From NCBI GenBank assembly GCA_028721415.1, contig JAQYIU010000099.1:61393-125392 (forward strand): DNA of 64,000 nucleotides, in the 5' to 3' direction. Each line of letters opens with the position of its first letter. The stretch's first letter is position 1. The stretch comes from Lachnospiraceae bacterium (GTDB lineage Bacteria > Bacillota > Clostridia > Lachnospirales > Lachnospiraceae). Below, piece by piece: positions 30,140-40,968 of this stretch. Position numbers and translations under genes: made by a program. The notes under the pieces are model-generated. The model saw only the letters and a list, made by a program, of their open reading frames with translations. It did no database searches and had not been told where the DNA came from.

Positions 30140-32430
30140 TTCTGATGAAGTCCCTTAAACACCTTTTCACTGGTAATCGGCAATGTACGAAACCTAAGGC
30201 CCGTTCCATTGTATACCGCATCAGCAATTGCCGGTGACGGTGTATTGATTACGACCTCTCCAATTGATTTGGCTCCATACGGTCCGGTCGGTTCATAGCT
30301 GCTTTCAAAATCAACACGAATACGTCCCATATCCAGTCGGGTAGGTATTTTATAAGAAATAAAATTTCTATTTTTTAATCTTCCTTTTTCCGAATATTGA
30401 ATGTCCTCATACAAAGCCATTCCTATTCCCTGAACAATACCACCCTCTGTCTGCACTCTGGCAAGATTCGTGTTGATCACAGTACCGCAGTCAACCACAG
30501 CTACATAATCAATTGGTGTAATTTTTCCGGTTTCCAGGTCAATCTCAATTTCAGCAGCACCTGCCATAAATGGAGGCGGCGAAACACTGGATGTATGAGA
30601 TTGCGTAACCTCAATAATATTTCCACTTCCTGCTTCCAGTTTTGTAACCAGATCTTTCAGTTCCATGAAATTATCCGGATTTTCTATTTCCTGTATCAGA
30701 TTTCCATCAAATTCCACCTGATCTCCAGACAATCCCATAAGGGAAGATGCCTCTTCACAAATTCTTTGTTTCATCTTTTCACATGCTTTTACAACAGCGG
30801 TACCCGTTACATAGGTGGTACTGGACGCGTAAGAACCACTGTCATACGGAGACTGATCGGTATCTACTCCTCTTACGATAATCTGATCAAAATCGCATCC
30901 AAGTCCATCTGCTGCCATCTGGGCCAATATGGTGTCACAACCGGTTCCCATATCTGAACATCCAATCATCAGAGTATAAAATCCATCATCATTTAATTTA
31001 ATCTGTACAGATCCAACATCACAGTTATTGATTCCGGAACTTTGCATGGAAAGAGCCATGCCGACCGCTCGTACGGTATGTGGTCCCACCTGAACATATG
31101 GGTATTTTTTATCCCAGTCAATCATCTCTTTTACTTTTGCAATGCATCGATCCAGCGCACAAGAATTGGTTGTTTGTCCATAATAATTCGCCAAACGATC
31201 TCCTTCATGGACGATATTTTTCTCTCTCAATTCAGCTGGATCCATATTCATCTTGTGAGCTAATTCATTGACCGCCGATTCCACAGCAAAAAGTCCCTGA
31301 GTCGCACCATATCCACGATAAGCCCCAGCAGAAAGGACGTTGGTATAAACTACTTCTGATTTAAATCGAAATGCATCCAGATCACGGTAAAGAGAAATCG
31401 ATTTTGTTCCGGACAAATCTACCGTTGTCGGACCATGTTCTCCAAAAGCTCCCGTATTCGATAATGTATAGAGATCAATTGCCTTAATCCTTCCTGTCTT
31501 ATCTGCACCGATTCTTACACTCATCTGCATCTCATGGCGTGGTGAACCATGGATAAAACATTCCTCTCTTGTAAAGACGATTTTCGATGGTTTTCCCGTC
31601 TTATAAGTGACAAATGCCGGATAAATCTCACAGATTGCTGTCTGTTTCGCTCCAAATCCACCACCAATTCTCGGCTTTACTACACGAATATTCGATTTGG
31701 ATATATTTAATCCTCTCGCTACAATACGTCTCACATGGAATGGAATCTGCGTTGAAGATATGATTTTAATTCTTCCATAAATATCTTTGGTGGCAAAAGC
31801 ACAAAACGGTTCCATCATCGCCTGATTCACCGCTTTTGTATGATAAACCTCTTCCACCACATAATCACAATTTCTGAGCACCTCATCCACATCACCTTCT
31901 CCTCTGCACTGGGAAGCACAGAGATTTCGCAATGGATCGGTTCCCTGCCCATTCTTTGCCACATAATTATCTTCCGGATGGATGACAATCGGATTATCTT
32001 TTGACTTTGTAAAATCCAGAATTGGTTCCAGAACCTGATATTTTACTTTTATCATTTTTAATGCCCGGTTCACCGAAGCTTCATCCCGTCCTGCAACTAT
32101 GGCAACCGGATCACCAACAAATCGTACTCTTTGATCTAAAATCAATCTATCATCGGGACTCGGTTCCGGAAACGTCTGTCCTGCCTCGGTAAAGCGATCT
32201 TCAGGCACATCCTTATATGTAAAAATTGCTTCAATTCCCGGTACTTTTAAAGCCGTATCAATCTTGATATCCTCAATCAGAGCATGAGCATGGGGACTCC
32301 TGAGAAGCTTGATAATAAGACAATCCGCCGGTGCAATATCATCTGTATAAACCGGTTTTCCTGCGAGAAGAGCCTTTGCGTCTTTTTTTACAATCCCCTT
32401 ATTGACAAATTTTAAGTCTTCCATCAACAT
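30136..32430 (-). CDS. xdhA: Xanthine dehydrogenase-family molybdopterin-binding subunit
   Basis: 764 aa; IGGGFGAKQTAICEIYPAFV, AYRGYGATQGLFAVESAVNELA, GPYGAKSIGEVVINTPSPAIADAV. Confidence 0.93.
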   Translation of the reverse strand: MLMEDLKFVNKGIVKKDAKALLAGKPVYTDDIAPADCLIIKLLRSPHAHALIEDIKIDTALKVPGIEAIFTYKDVPEDRFTEAGQTFPEPSPDDRLILDQRVRFVGDPVAIVAGRDEASVNRALKMIKVKYQVLEPILDFTKSKDNPIVIHPEDNYVAKNGQGTDPLRNLCASQCRGEGDVDEVLRNCDYVVEEVYHTKAVNQAMMEPFCAFATKDIYGRIKIISSTQIPFHVRRIVARGLNISKSNIRVVKPRIGGGFGAKQTAICEIYPAFVTYKTGKPSKIVFTREECFIHGSPRHEMQMSVRIGADKTGRIKAIDLYTLSNTGAFGEHGPTTVDLSGTKSISLYRDLDAFRFKSEVVYTNVLSAGAYRGYGATQGLFAVESAVNELAHKMNMDPAELREKNIVHEGDRLANYYGQTTNSCALDRCIAKVKEMIDWDKKYPYVQVGPHTVRAVGMALSMQSSGINNCDVGSVQIKLNDDGFYTLMIGCSDMGTGCDTILAQMAADGLGCDFDQIIVRGVDTDQSPYDSGSYASSTTYVTGTAVVKACEKMKQRICEEASSLMGLSGDQVEFDGNLIQEIENPDNFMELKDLVTKLEAGSGNIIEVTQSHTSSVSPPPFMAGAAEIEIDLETGKITPIDYVAVVDCGTVINTNLARVQTEGGIVQGIGMALYEDIQYSEKGRLKNRNFISYKIPTRLDMGRIRVDFESSYEPTGPYGAKSIGEVVINTPSPAIADAVYNGTGLRFRTLPITSEKVFKGLHQK

Positions 32431-32885
32431 TGCTCCTCCTCAATTCCAAAGTATTTCATCAACGCTCTGTACTGTGCCTGATAACCCGTACAGCGGCACA
32501 GATTCCCTGCCAGATATTCTTTTATCTGATTTTCTGTTGGATTCTTTATTTCTTTTTTCAATGCCAGTACATTCATTATGAGTCCCGGACTGCAATATCC
32601 GCACTGATCAGCACCTTCTTCAGCCAGATATCTGGAAAATTCTTCTGCTTCCTTCTGTACTCCTTCTAGCGTCGTCACCTTATGATTCTTAGCTCTCACC
32701 GCCGGAACACTGCAGGATAACACCGGTTTCTCATCCAGCCATACGGTACATAACCCGCAATTACCTGTATCACAGCCTCTTTTTAAACTTTTCAAATTTA
32801 TGGACCTCAAAAAATCAAGTAACATCATATCCGGTTTAATGTCAGCTTGAACTTTTTCTTCATTCACGATCATCTCAATTAACAT
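32424..32885 (-). CDS. xdhC: Xanthine dehydrogenase-family 2Fe-2S subunit
   Basis: GCDTGNCGLCTVWLDEKPVLSC and CGYCSPGLIM..NLCRCTGY. Confidence 0.94.
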   Translation of the reverse strand: MLIEMIVNEEKVQADIKPDMMLLDFLRSINLKSLKRGCDTGNCGLCTVWLDEKPVLSCSVPAVRAKNHKVTTLEGVQKEAEEFSRYLAEEGADQCGYCSPGLIMNVLALKKEIKNPTENQIKEYLAGNLCRCTGYQAQYRALMKYFGIEEEQC

Positions 32886-33673
32886 GTTTCATCCCCCGTA
32901 AGTTCTTCCAGTCCTCTCTTAATAAAAATCCGAGTCAGTTCTTTCCGATAGTCGGCACTGCCCCTCATGTTACTTCCAAATTCCAAAAAAGAAGCGGTCT
33001 TTTCTGCAAATACTTCTCTTTCCTTCGCATCCTGTGGATCGGACAAGGTAATATGATCTACCAGAACAGCCGCTTTCGGTCTTGCTCCCACTACGCTCAT
33101 GTATCTCTCCCCATGTTTTATCACTGCACAAGTCAGTGTAGGAAAATCAGTTTCCGTCATACGAAAACTTTGATAGCAAATCTTTCTGGAATCCTTTTTT
33201 ATATAGATGTGGGTTAAAATATCCTGATCCACAGGCATTTCAACAAATTCTTTTAACGGAATCCTTCCTCCTTGGAACAAATCTACGTAACTGTCACAGG
33301 ACAAAAAAGCAGTCAACACATCCGAAAAACCAAAACGAGGAAAAATACTGCCTCCTACTGTTGCACAATTCCGAAATTGTACTCCGACAATGTGACGTAC
33401 CGCTTCTTTGAAAACACAATCAAATGTACGATTCAAATTTTCATGTACTTCCAGATCCCGAAGAGTAACCATACAGCCAATTCGAAATCCTTCTTCATCT
33501 TCCTCAATATGATCAAGTCCCAATAATGACAAATCAATTGCATTCTGAATATTGCGTTGTCCCATTTTTAACCAGAGATTTCCCCCGATAATAATATTAT
33601 TTCTGCTTTTTTGCTTTAACTCATATGCTTGTTCCAGCGTTTCTGCGAAAACATATTTTTTTACAGTATACAC
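32879..33673 (-). CDS. xdhB: Xanthine dehydrogenase-family FAD-binding subunit
   Basis: 264 aa; NNIIIGGNLWLKMG, QFRNCATVGGSIFPRFGFSDVLTAFL. Confidence 0.9.
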   Translation of the reverse strand: MYTVKKYVFAETLEQAYELKQKSRNNIIIGGNLWLKMGQRNIQNAIDLSLLGLDHIEEDEEGFRIGCMVTLRDLEVHENLNRTFDCVFKEAVRHIVGVQFRNCATVGGSIFPRFGFSDVLTAFLSCDSYVDLFQGGRIPLKEFVEMPVDQDILTHIYIKKDSRKICYQSFRMTETDFPTLTCAVIKHGERYMSVVGARPKAAVLVDHITLSDPQDAKEREVFAEKTASFLEFGSNMRGSADYRKELTRIFIKRGLEELTGDETC

Positions 33674-33805
33674 ATTTATTCTCCTTCATACAATTCTCTG
33701 TATCTTTTAAAATATGATTATTATACATGAAAATAGAGACTTTTTCCATATGTTATCACTATCTTTTCTGTCGTTAATTTAAACATTTCACTTGTCTTCT
33801 CTCAT

Positions 33806-34405
33806 CTAATTAAATACCCATTGGACAATCACCGGATTAATATAAGCTTCCGTATAACATCCAACACCAAACAGAAGAAAACAACATAAAACTATAACAA
33901 TTCTGTTTTCCAAAACCCTTTTGTTTCTATCTATGACAAAAGGGGGTGCAGATGAAATTCGGTATATTTGAGAGAAAGGTGTTTTTTGAAATAAATAAAC
34001 ATATATTAAAACCAGCATGATTCCATAAAACAGATAATGCGGAAACAAAAATACACTGCCCTGTACCATTCCGGCGATTCCATATTTTGCTGTAAGAGAT
34101 GAAACCAACATTCCCACCATAAAAGACACAGCAAAAACAATAACACAATACACAACATACGGAGAAAAGAGGAACAAACATAAAAAAAATAAAATGCACT
34201 GACGCACTCTCACCATACATACATAAGAAAAAAAAGCTCTTGTGTCGAGCCCTTCCAAAGTTTTTACATATTCTGTAAACCCCAAAAAATCTGTAATTCG
34301 AAATAAATTCATTTTTACAGATAGATTAATTAACAAACTGCCTACCAATAAACCTGATATATACAAAACACATAAAAAACGTTTTCCCTCTATTGTGTAA
34401 TACAT
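33806..34405 (-). CDS. Stage II sporulation protein M-like (SpoIIM/DUF95) membrane protein
   Basis: 199 aa multi-TM; KYGIAGMVQGSVFLFPHYLFYGIMLVLIY resembles the SpoIIM core. Confidence 0.65.
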   Translation of the reverse strand: MYYTIEGKRFLCVLYISGLLVGSLLINLSVKMNLFRITDFLGFTEYVKTLEGLDTRAFFSYVCMVRVRQCILFFLCLFLFSPYVVYCVIVFAVSFMVGMLVSSLTAKYGIAGMVQGSVFLFPHYLFYGIMLVLIYVYLFQKTPFSQIYRISSAPPFVIDRNKRVLENRIVIVLCCFLLFGVGCYTEAYINPVIVQWVFN

Positions 34406-34574
34406 ACAATCCTGACACCTGCCGGCATCTTCCTCCTGTTCTTTTCATATTTTTGATTTCTCTTATTATATATATATTCTGTTCAGGAGTTTTCTATGAC
34501 ATATTATGCCGACATATCATTTTCAAATTGAAATCAGTCACAAAAAAACAGTTCGATGGAGTGAAAAAAAGCGA

Positions 34575-34632
34575 CAAACAAAAATGCCGTTCGCAATAAC
34601 AACCTGAAATCGTTATTACGACGGCATCTTTT
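34575..34632 (-). terminator. Terminator downstream of rny
   Basis: Minus strand agatgccgtcgtaataacgatttcaggttgttattgcgaacggcatttttgt. Confidence 0.7.
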
Positions 34633-34680
34633 ATCTCATTTACGACTTATATATCGTGGTATCACGCTTATATGCTATGA

Positions 34681-36231
34681 TTATTTAGCATATGCGATGG
34701 ACCTGGATTCGCGAATTACATTGACTTTAATCTGGCCCGGATAATCCAGTTCACTTTCAATCTGTTTGGAAATATCTCTTGCCAGCAAAATCATATCGGA
34801 ATCACTAATCTGTTCAGGAACTACCATTACGCGAATTTCTCTACCTGCCTGAATGGCAAAAGTCTTATCAACACCTTTAAAGGAATCAGCGATTTCTTCC
34901 AGCTGTTTCAATCTCGTTGTGTACGTCTCCAATGTTTCTCGTCTGGCACCAGGTCTTGCCGCTGAAATAGTATCTGCGGCTTGTACGATGCAGGCAATCA
35001 GACTGGTTGGTTCCACATCACCATGATGAGACTCCACAGCGTTTATTACGACCTGAGATTCTTTGTATCTCTTACATAAGTCCACACCTATTGAAATATG
35101 AGAACCTTCCATTTCATGATCCACGGATTTACCGATATCATGTAACAGACCGGCTCTTTTTGCCAAACGTACATCTTCCCCAATCTCTCCAGCAAGCAGA
35201 CCAGCTAACTGAGCTACTTCGATGGAATGTTTGAGCGCATTCTGTCCATAACTTGTCCGATATTTCATCTTACCAAGTAAACGAACTAATTCAGGACGAA
35301 TTCCGTGGACGCCAACCTCAAGGACTGCCGCCTCTCCTTCTTCCCTCATAATCTGCTCAACTTCATTCTGGGCTTTCTCCACCATCTCTTCAATTCTTGC
35401 CGGATGAATCCTTCCATCAACAATTAATTTCTCAAGGGCGATTCTGGCAACTTCTCTTCTGACAGGATCAAAACTTGATAATATTACTGCTTCCGGAGTA
35501 TCATCAATAATCAAGTCAACGCCTGTTAATGTTTCCAGGGTTCGGATATTACGTCCTTCACGACCGATAATCCTTCCCTTCATCTCATCATTAGGCAATT
35601 GTACTAAAGAAATTGTTGTCTCAGCCACATGGTCAGCCGCACATTTCTGAATAGCTGTTACGACATATTCCTTGGCCTTTTTGGCTGCATCTTCTTTGGC
35701 TCTGGTCTCCATTTCCTTTACCATCACAGCCATCTCTCGTTTTACATCATCTTCGACAGTTTTAAGCAGATAATCTTTTGCTTGTTCAGAGGTCAAACCT
35801 GAAATTCTTTCCAGTTCCTGCAGACGTTTTGCATGCAATTCTTCAACCTTTGCTTTTTGCTTCTCGAGAGCACTTTCTTTGTGAGAAAGAGATTGTTCCT
35901 TCTTCTCCAAAGCATCAGCCTTACGATCAATGGCTTCCTCTTTATTCAGGACACGCTTCTCATATCTCTGAAGATCAGCTCTCCGTTCTCGGCTTTCTTT
36001 CTCGAAGTCGTTCTTCGCCTTAATGGATTCTTCCTTTGCTTCCAGTAATGCTTCTCTCTTTTTAGATTCGGCAGTTTTAAGCGCATCGTCGATAATCTCT
36101 CTGGCTTTTTCTTCTGCACTGCCAATTTTCGCTTCTGATACTTTTTTACGATAATTCGTCGTAACCAGAGCTGAAACTGCTGCAGACAAAACAACTGCGA
36201 TAAGAACAGCAATCACGGTGATTGGATTCAT
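34681..36231 (-). CDS. rny: Ribonuclease Y
   Basis: 516 aa; N-terminal TM, coiled coil, KH ([31 protein letters not shown]), HD domain ([17 protein letters not shown]). Confidence 0.97.
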   Translation of the reverse strand: MNPITVIAVLIAVVLSAAVSALVTTNYRKKVSEAKIGSAEEKAREIIDDALKTAESKKREALLEAKEESIKAKNDFEKESRERRADLQRYEKRVLNKEEAIDRKADALEKKEQSLSHKESALEKQKAKVEELHAKRLQELERISGLTSEQAKDYLLKTVEDDVKREMAVMVKEMETRAKEDAAKKAKEYVVTAIQKCAADHVAETTISLVQLPNDEMKGRIIGREGRNIRTLETLTGVDLIIDDTPEAVILSSFDPVRREVARIALEKLIVDGRIHPARIEEMVEKAQNEVEQIMREEGEAAVLEVGVHGIRPELVRLLGKMKYRTSYGQNALKHSIEVAQLAGLLAGEIGEDVRLAKRAGLLHDIGKSVDHEMEGSHISIGVDLCKRYKESQVVINAVESHHGDVEPTSLIACIVQAADTISAARPGARRETLETYTTRLKQLEEIADSFKGVDKTFAIQAGREIRVMVVPEQISDSDMILLARDISKQIESELDYPGQIKVNVIRESRSIAYAK

Positions 36232-36400
36232 ATCTACAGGAGCACCTCCTTATTTAGTTTTCATTGTACAAAAGTACAACACTTAGATTCTAAACTTTTT
36301 TCATTAAAAAGTCAAGAGAAATCTGCCTTTATTAATCAATATGCACAGATTTTTTCTTGCAAAAAAATCTTTTAATATCATTTATGCCAAAAATTCTTTT

Positions 36401-37012
36401 TTATTCAAAAAAGTCCGGATTCTCCAGAATATTCTTTATCAAACCGGAGGAATAGCCTTTTCGACAAAAATGGGCACATGTTTTTTTCTTTGCCGTCGCA
36501 TCCATTTCATCAAATTTTCGAATATATTTTCTGATCTGAGGAAGAAGATCTTCTTCCTTCTGAGGACCAGCTTCCTCAAAAATCAAATCTAATATTTCTG
36601 ATGAGATTCCCTTCTGTTTCAATTCCTGCCTGATAAGTGGATAACTCTTCTTCGATTTTTTATAATAAAGATAATCTCTGGCATAGTTTAAATCGTCAAC
36701 GTATCCAAAAGATCTGACATACTTCACTGCCTCTTCCACAGACTGCTGATCATTGACAGAATCTTTTAACTTATCTCTGATTTCTTTTTCTGTACGATCT
36801 TTTTTGACAAGAAGTCCGAGAGCACGTTTCTTCGCTCTCGGAACCGCATATTCTCTCCTTATCCGTTCCAGATCTTCTTCCCGAACAGAATCGCCCTCAG
36901 TCAGTTTTTCTTTTTTAATCTCGCCGGGATATAAATAAAATCCTTCTCCACCTTCAGGATCTACATAAATCTTCTTCCCGGAAGTACCTCTCAGATGAAT
37001 CACATACTCCAT
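36401..37012 (-). CDS. recX: Regulatory protein RecX
   Basis: 203 aa; RTEKEIRDKL..YVRSFGYVDDLNYARDYL; adjacent to recA. Confidence 0.92.
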   Translation of the reverse strand: MEYVIHLRGTSGKKIYVDPEGGEGFYLYPGEIKKEKLTEGDSVREEDLERIRREYAVPRAKKRALGLLVKKDRTEKEIRDKLKDSVNDQQSVEEAVKYVRSFGYVDDLNYARDYLYYKKSKKSYPLIRQELKQKGISSEILDLIFEEAGPQKEEDLLPQIRKYIRKFDEMDATAKKKTCAHFCRKGYSSGLIKNILENPDFFE

Positions 37013-37018
37013 GAATGA

Positions 37019-38089
37019 CTATTTCTCCGTCCTCACCTGTTCTGATGGCTGTCCGGCATCCTGTGCTTTTTGAGCGTTCTGCGGCAGTTCTTCCTTCGGA
37101 AGATGATAAAATTCTCTTACCTGATTCTCCACATCCTGCATTACGTCCGGATGTTCTCTGAGGAATATTTTGGCATTTTCTCTTCCCTGCCCGATCTTTT
37201 CTCCCTGATAAGAATACCATGCACCACTTTTCTTCACAGCATCTACCTTGACTCCCAGATCAAGAATGTCTCCTTCTCTGGAGATTCCCTGTCCAAACAT
37301 GATATCAAATTCAGCCTCACGGAATGGTGGAGCTACTTTATTTTTTACAATCTTCACGCGTGTATGATTACCAATGATCTCCCCATTCTGCTTAATTGCT
37401 TCCACTCTTCTGACATCCATACGAACCGATGAGTAGAATTTCAGTGCCCGTCCTCCAGTGGTTGTTTCCGGATTGCCAAACATGACACCGACTTTTTCTC
37501 TAAGCTGATTGATAAAAACCACAACACAATTGGATTTGTCAATGACACCTGTAAGCTTACGCATGGCTTTGGACATCAATCGTGCGTGTAGACCCACCTG
37601 AAGATCATCCATATCTCCGTCAATCTCTGCTTTTGGTACAAGGGCTGCCACAGAGTCAATGATCACAATATCTAATGCACCGGAACGAATCATCGTCTCT
37701 GCGATTTCCAGTGCCTGTTCTCCATGATCCGGCTGAGATATATATAAATTATCAATATCCACGCCAATCTTTTTCGCATATTGTGGATCCAACGCATGTT
37801 CTGCATCAATAAAACCGGCAATGCCATCTCTCTTTTGTACTTCTGCAATCATATGAAGAGCAACGGTCGTTTTACCACTGGACTCCGGTCCGTAAATCTC
37901 AATGATTCTTCCTCTTGGCACTCCACCAACACCGAGAGCCACATCGAGACTGATTGAGCCTGTAGGAATCGCCTCCACATTAATATTCGCAGAGGCATCA
38001 CCCAGTTTCATCACAGACCCTTTTCCAAAATTTTTCTCAATAGCTGCCACCGCATTATCCAATGCTGCAAGTTTTTCTGCTTTACTCAT
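37019..38089 (-). CDS. recA: Recombinase RecA
   Basis: 356 aa; [51 protein letters not shown]. Confidence 0.98.
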   Translation of the reverse strand: MSKAEKLAALDNAVAAIEKNFGKGSVMKLGDASANINVEAIPTGSISLDVALGVGGVPRGRIIEIYGPESSGKTTVALHMIAEVQKRDGIAGFIDAEHALDPQYAKKIGVDIDNLYISQPDHGEQALEIAETMIRSGALDIVIIDSVAALVPKAEIDGDMDDLQVGLHARLMSKAMRKLTGVIDKSNCVVVFINQLREKVGVMFGNPETTTGGRALKFYSSVRMDVRRVEAIKQNGEIIGNHTRVKIVKNKVAPPFREAEFDIMFGQGISREGDILDLGVKVDAVKKSGAWYSYQGEKIGQGRENAKIFLREHPDVMQDVENQVREFYHLPKEELPQNAQKAQDAGQPSEQVRTEK

Positions 38090-38228
38090 ACTCTTTTATA
38101 CCCTGTTACGCATATTGCGAACACAGGCGAACACCGGGGTGTATTCGTCTGTCTATCCTTTCTTTCCAAAATCCTGATTACCCCTCTTATACAAACCTGA
38201 CGGTTGATTCATCCTTGTTGTTTGTTAT

Positions 38229-38257
38229 AGTGTAACACATTTCCCTAGAAGAAACAA
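38229..38257 (-). promoter_or_regulatory. Putative recA promoter (-35 TTGTTT, 17 nt, -10 TACACT on minus strand)
   Basis: Minus strand cacTTGTTTcttctagggaaatgtgtTACACTataac upstream of recA. Confidence 0.55.
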
Positions 38258-38278
38258 GTGTTCGTGAAAATATGTTCG
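38251..38278 (-). promoter_or_regulatory. Two adjacent LexA (SOS) box candidates
   Basis: Minus strand CGAACATATTTTCA (38265-38278) and CGAACACTTGTTTC (38251-38264), close to Firmicutes consensus CGAACRNRYGTTYC. Confidence 0.65.
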
Positions 38279-38279
38279 A

Positions 38280-38777
38280 TTATCGATTGTCAATTTTTTC
38301 CGGATAAAGATCATGGTGTGTCAATCTCTCAAAAGCAACCTCTTCCCATTTTGTTCCAGGCTTTCCGTAATTGGTATACGGATCAATAGAAATTCCTCCC
38401 CTTGGGGTAAATTTGCCCCAAACTTCAATATATTTCGGATCCATAACCCGAATCAGATCCTTCATAATAATATTGACACAATCTTCATGAAAATCTCCAT
38501 GATTCCGAAAACTGAACAGGTATAATTTCAGAGATTTGCTCTCAACCATCTTTACATCCGGCACATAGGAAATGTAAATACAAGCAAAATCCGGCTGTCC
38601 GGTCATAGGACAGAGGCTGGTAAATTCCGGACAATTAAATTTAACAAAATAATCATGATCCTGATGCTTATTGATAAAAGTTTCCAGCATTTCCGGTGCG
38701 TAATCAGACGGGTACCTGGTTCCCTGATTACCAAGCAGGGATACTCCATCTAATTCTTCTTTCGATCTCCCACTCAT
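38280..38777 (-). CDS. queF: NADPH-dependent preQ1... 7-cyano-7-deazaguanine reductase QueF
   Basis: [59 protein letters not shown]; start trimmed to MSGR with ggaggtc RBS. Confidence 0.93.
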   Translation of the reverse strand: MSGRSKEELDGVSLLGNQGTRYPSDYAPEMLETFINKHQDHDYFVKFNCPEFTSLCPMTGQPDFACIYISYVPDVKMVESKSLKLYLFSFRNHGDFHEDCVNIIMKDLIRVMDPKYIEVWGKFTPRGGISIDPYTNYGKPGTKWEEVAFERLTHHDLYPEKIDNR

Positions 38778-38805
38778 AGCTGTTGACCTCCTTCTGCTCT
38801 CTTTA

Positions 38806-39150
38806 TTAAAGTATTTTTCCATTAACCCCAAAATTCTCACAAAGACGGAACGTCACATAAACATTTTCTTTTGGTATCTTAAGATCTTCTTCCATGATCT
38901 GGAATACTGCTTCATTCAGTTTTTCACACTCTTCTCTGGACGGCCCAGTTTTCAGCACAATATTCACATATGCTCCAAATTCCAGAAATTCTCCCCCTTT
39001 ATAAATGTGCTCATCCGAAGAGATGGAAACCATCAGACCATTGACGGTTTTTCCCGGCAATAACGTAATTGCTTCTCCCAGCTTATCTGTTAAAATTCTT
39101 TCCTGTTTTCTTGATGCCTGTTTAGCCAGTTTTACTTCAATATACGGCAT
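38806..39150 (-). CDS. Tautomerase / MIF-like protein
   Basis: 114 aa; [43 protein letters not shown]. Confidence 0.7.
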   Translation of the reverse strand: MPYIEVKLAKQASRKQERILTDKLGEAITLLPGKTVNGLMVSISSDEHIYKGGEFLEFGAYVNIVLKTGPSREECEKLNEAVFQIMEEDLKIPKENVYVTFRLCENFGVNGKIL

Positions 39151-39176
39151 GTTCTTCTCCTCTCTAAAGTACCCTG

Positions 39177-39683
39177 TTAAAAAAATGATTTTGGATTCTC
39201 ATTTTCATAAGTAGTAAAATAATAAATCAGATCAAAGCAGGTCTGCTCCTCTCCTCTTTCGATCACGCTCCAGCCTTCCTCTTTATCCAGATTCGTCATC
39301 CAGGTATCTGCCTCATAAGCATAATCAATTTTTGTCACATACGCCATATCACAATATGGCAAAAGCATCCGATAAATACTCTCCCCACCAATCACAAAGA
39401 TTTCTTTCTCTTCATATTTTTTCAATTCTTCCCGGAGCTGGTCTACATCATTAACAACAACTGCTCCATGCCCATTATACGATTTATCATGAGTTAAAAC
39501 AATATTCACTCTTTTCGGTAAAGGCATTCCATTTGGAAAACTTTCCAGTGTTTTTCTTCCCATTACAACTACATTTCCTTCTGTGAGAAGGCGAAAGTTT
39601 TTCATGTCATTGGAAATGCGAACCAGAAGCTGTCCATCTTTTCCAATGGCCCAATTCTCATCTGCGGCAACAATTAATTTCAT
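39177..39683 (-). CDS. Dihydrofolate reductase
   Basis: MKLIVAADENWAIGKDGQLLVRISNDMKNFRLLTEGNVVVMGRKTLESFP; IFVIGGESIYRMLLPYCD. Confidence 0.96.
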   Translation of the reverse strand: MKLIVAADENWAIGKDGQLLVRISNDMKNFRLLTEGNVVVMGRKTLESFPNGMPLPKRVNIVLTHDKSYNGHGAVVVNDVDQLREELKKYEEKEIFVIGGESIYRMLLPYCDMAYVTKIDYAYEADTWMTNLDKEEGWSVIERGEEQTCFDLIYYFTTYENENPKSFF

Positions 39684-39729
39684 TTTTTCCTCCAAACTAT
39701 ATGCTGTGTCATCTCAATGACAGCTGAGA

Positions 39730-40560
39730 TTAAATGGCAATCGGAATGTTCTTAATCTGCGGTCCTGCTTCGTAATCTTCTATGGTAAAATCATCCACGG
39801 TAAAATCATAAAAATCATGTATATCAGGATTCAACGTAACTTTAGGTGCCTTGTAGGTTGGTCGACTGATCAGTTCCTTTATAATCGGAATATGCCTGTC
39901 ATAAATATGCGCATCTGCTATCACATGAACAAGTTCTCCCGGCTCAAAGCCACTAACCTGACTAATCATCATCAACAGCGAAGCATATTGAACTACATTC
40001 CAGTTATTGGCTGCCAGAACATCCTGGGAACGCTGATTCAGGATTGCATTTAATTTATTTCCTGTCACATTGAACGTCATGCTGTACGCACAGGGATAGA
40101 GATTCATTTCATGCAGATCCTGATGAACATAAATATTAGTCATGATTCTTCTGCTGTATGGATTGTGTTTCAGATCATACAATACCCGATCCACCTGATC
40201 CATCTCTCCCTCTTTGTATTGATGTTTCACTCCCAGCTGATATCCATATGCCTTTCCGATCGAACCATCTTCATCTGCCCATTCATCCCAGATATGACTG
40301 TTCAAATCATGTACATTATTGGATTTTTTCTGCCAGATCCACAAAATCTCATCAATAGCCGAACGGATATAAGTCTTTCGCAGCGTAATAGCAGGAAATT
40401 CTTTAGACAGATCATATCGATTCACTACCCCAAATCGTTTTAGTGTATATGCATATGTTCCATCCGACCATCTGGGACGAACTTTTTCTCCTTTTGTACT
40501 GAATCCATTTTCAATGATATCCGAGCACATATCGATGAATAATTTATCTGCATAACTCAT
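39730..40560 (-). CDS. thyA: Thymidylate synthase ThyA
   Basis: 276 aa; PCAYSMTFNVTGNKLNAILNQRSQDVLAANNWNVVQYASLL, HVIADAHIYDRHI. Confidence 0.95.
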   Translation of the reverse strand: MSYADKLFIDMCSDIIENGFSTKGEKVRPRWSDGTYAYTLKRFGVVNRYDLSKEFPAITLRKTYIRSAIDEILWIWQKKSNNVHDLNSHIWDEWADEDGSIGKAYGYQLGVKHQYKEGEMDQVDRVLYDLKHNPYSRRIMTNIYVHQDLHEMNLYPCAYSMTFNVTGNKLNAILNQRSQDVLAANNWNVVQYASLLMMISQVSGFEPGELVHVIADAHIYDRHIPIIKELISRPTYKAPKVTLNPDIHDFYDFTVDDFTIEDYEAGPQIKNIPIAI

Positions 40561-40666
40561 AATGCTTCCTCCATGACAATATTATATGATTGATTTTCCT
40601 GCAAAAAAGTATTAGAATAAATTATAAATCAATCGAGAATACTAGAATTACAGGAAGGATGTTACT

Positions 40667-40933
40667 ATGAAAAAAAAGAACGTATTTATGATTATTACAG
40701 CTATCATCGGAATGATCGCTGGCATTTACTGTATTCTTCGCGCCATTGATTGTCTTTCCGATCATGAAGCGATTGATGATGACAATTCTTTTGATGAAGA
40801 TATGGATTTCGATCTTATGGATGAATATCCTGAAGAAGCAGCTTATGTTCCAGAAGAAAAAACTGCTCCAACCAAAATCCGACGCGGTTATATCCCGATT
40901 AAACTTCATCAGGAAACTGCCAATAATGCATAA
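40667..40933 (+). CDS. Small acidic single-TM hypothetical protein
   Basis: 88 aa: TM FMIITAIIGMIAGIYCILRAI then DDDNSFDEDMDFDLMDEYPEEAAY; RBS caggaagg upstream. Confidence 0.7.
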   Translation: MKKKNVFMIITAIIGMIAGIYCILRAIDCLSDHEAIDDDNSFDEDMDFDLMDEYPEEAAYVPEEKTAPTKIRRGYIPIKLHQETANNA

Positions 40934-40937
40934 TCAC

Positions 40938-40968
40938 AGGCTGCAGGTTTTATCTTGCAGCCTTTAAC
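40938..40968 (+). terminator. Terminator hairpin between the 88-aa gene and hslO
   Basis: caggctgcaggttttatcttgcagcctttaa. Confidence 0.55.
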
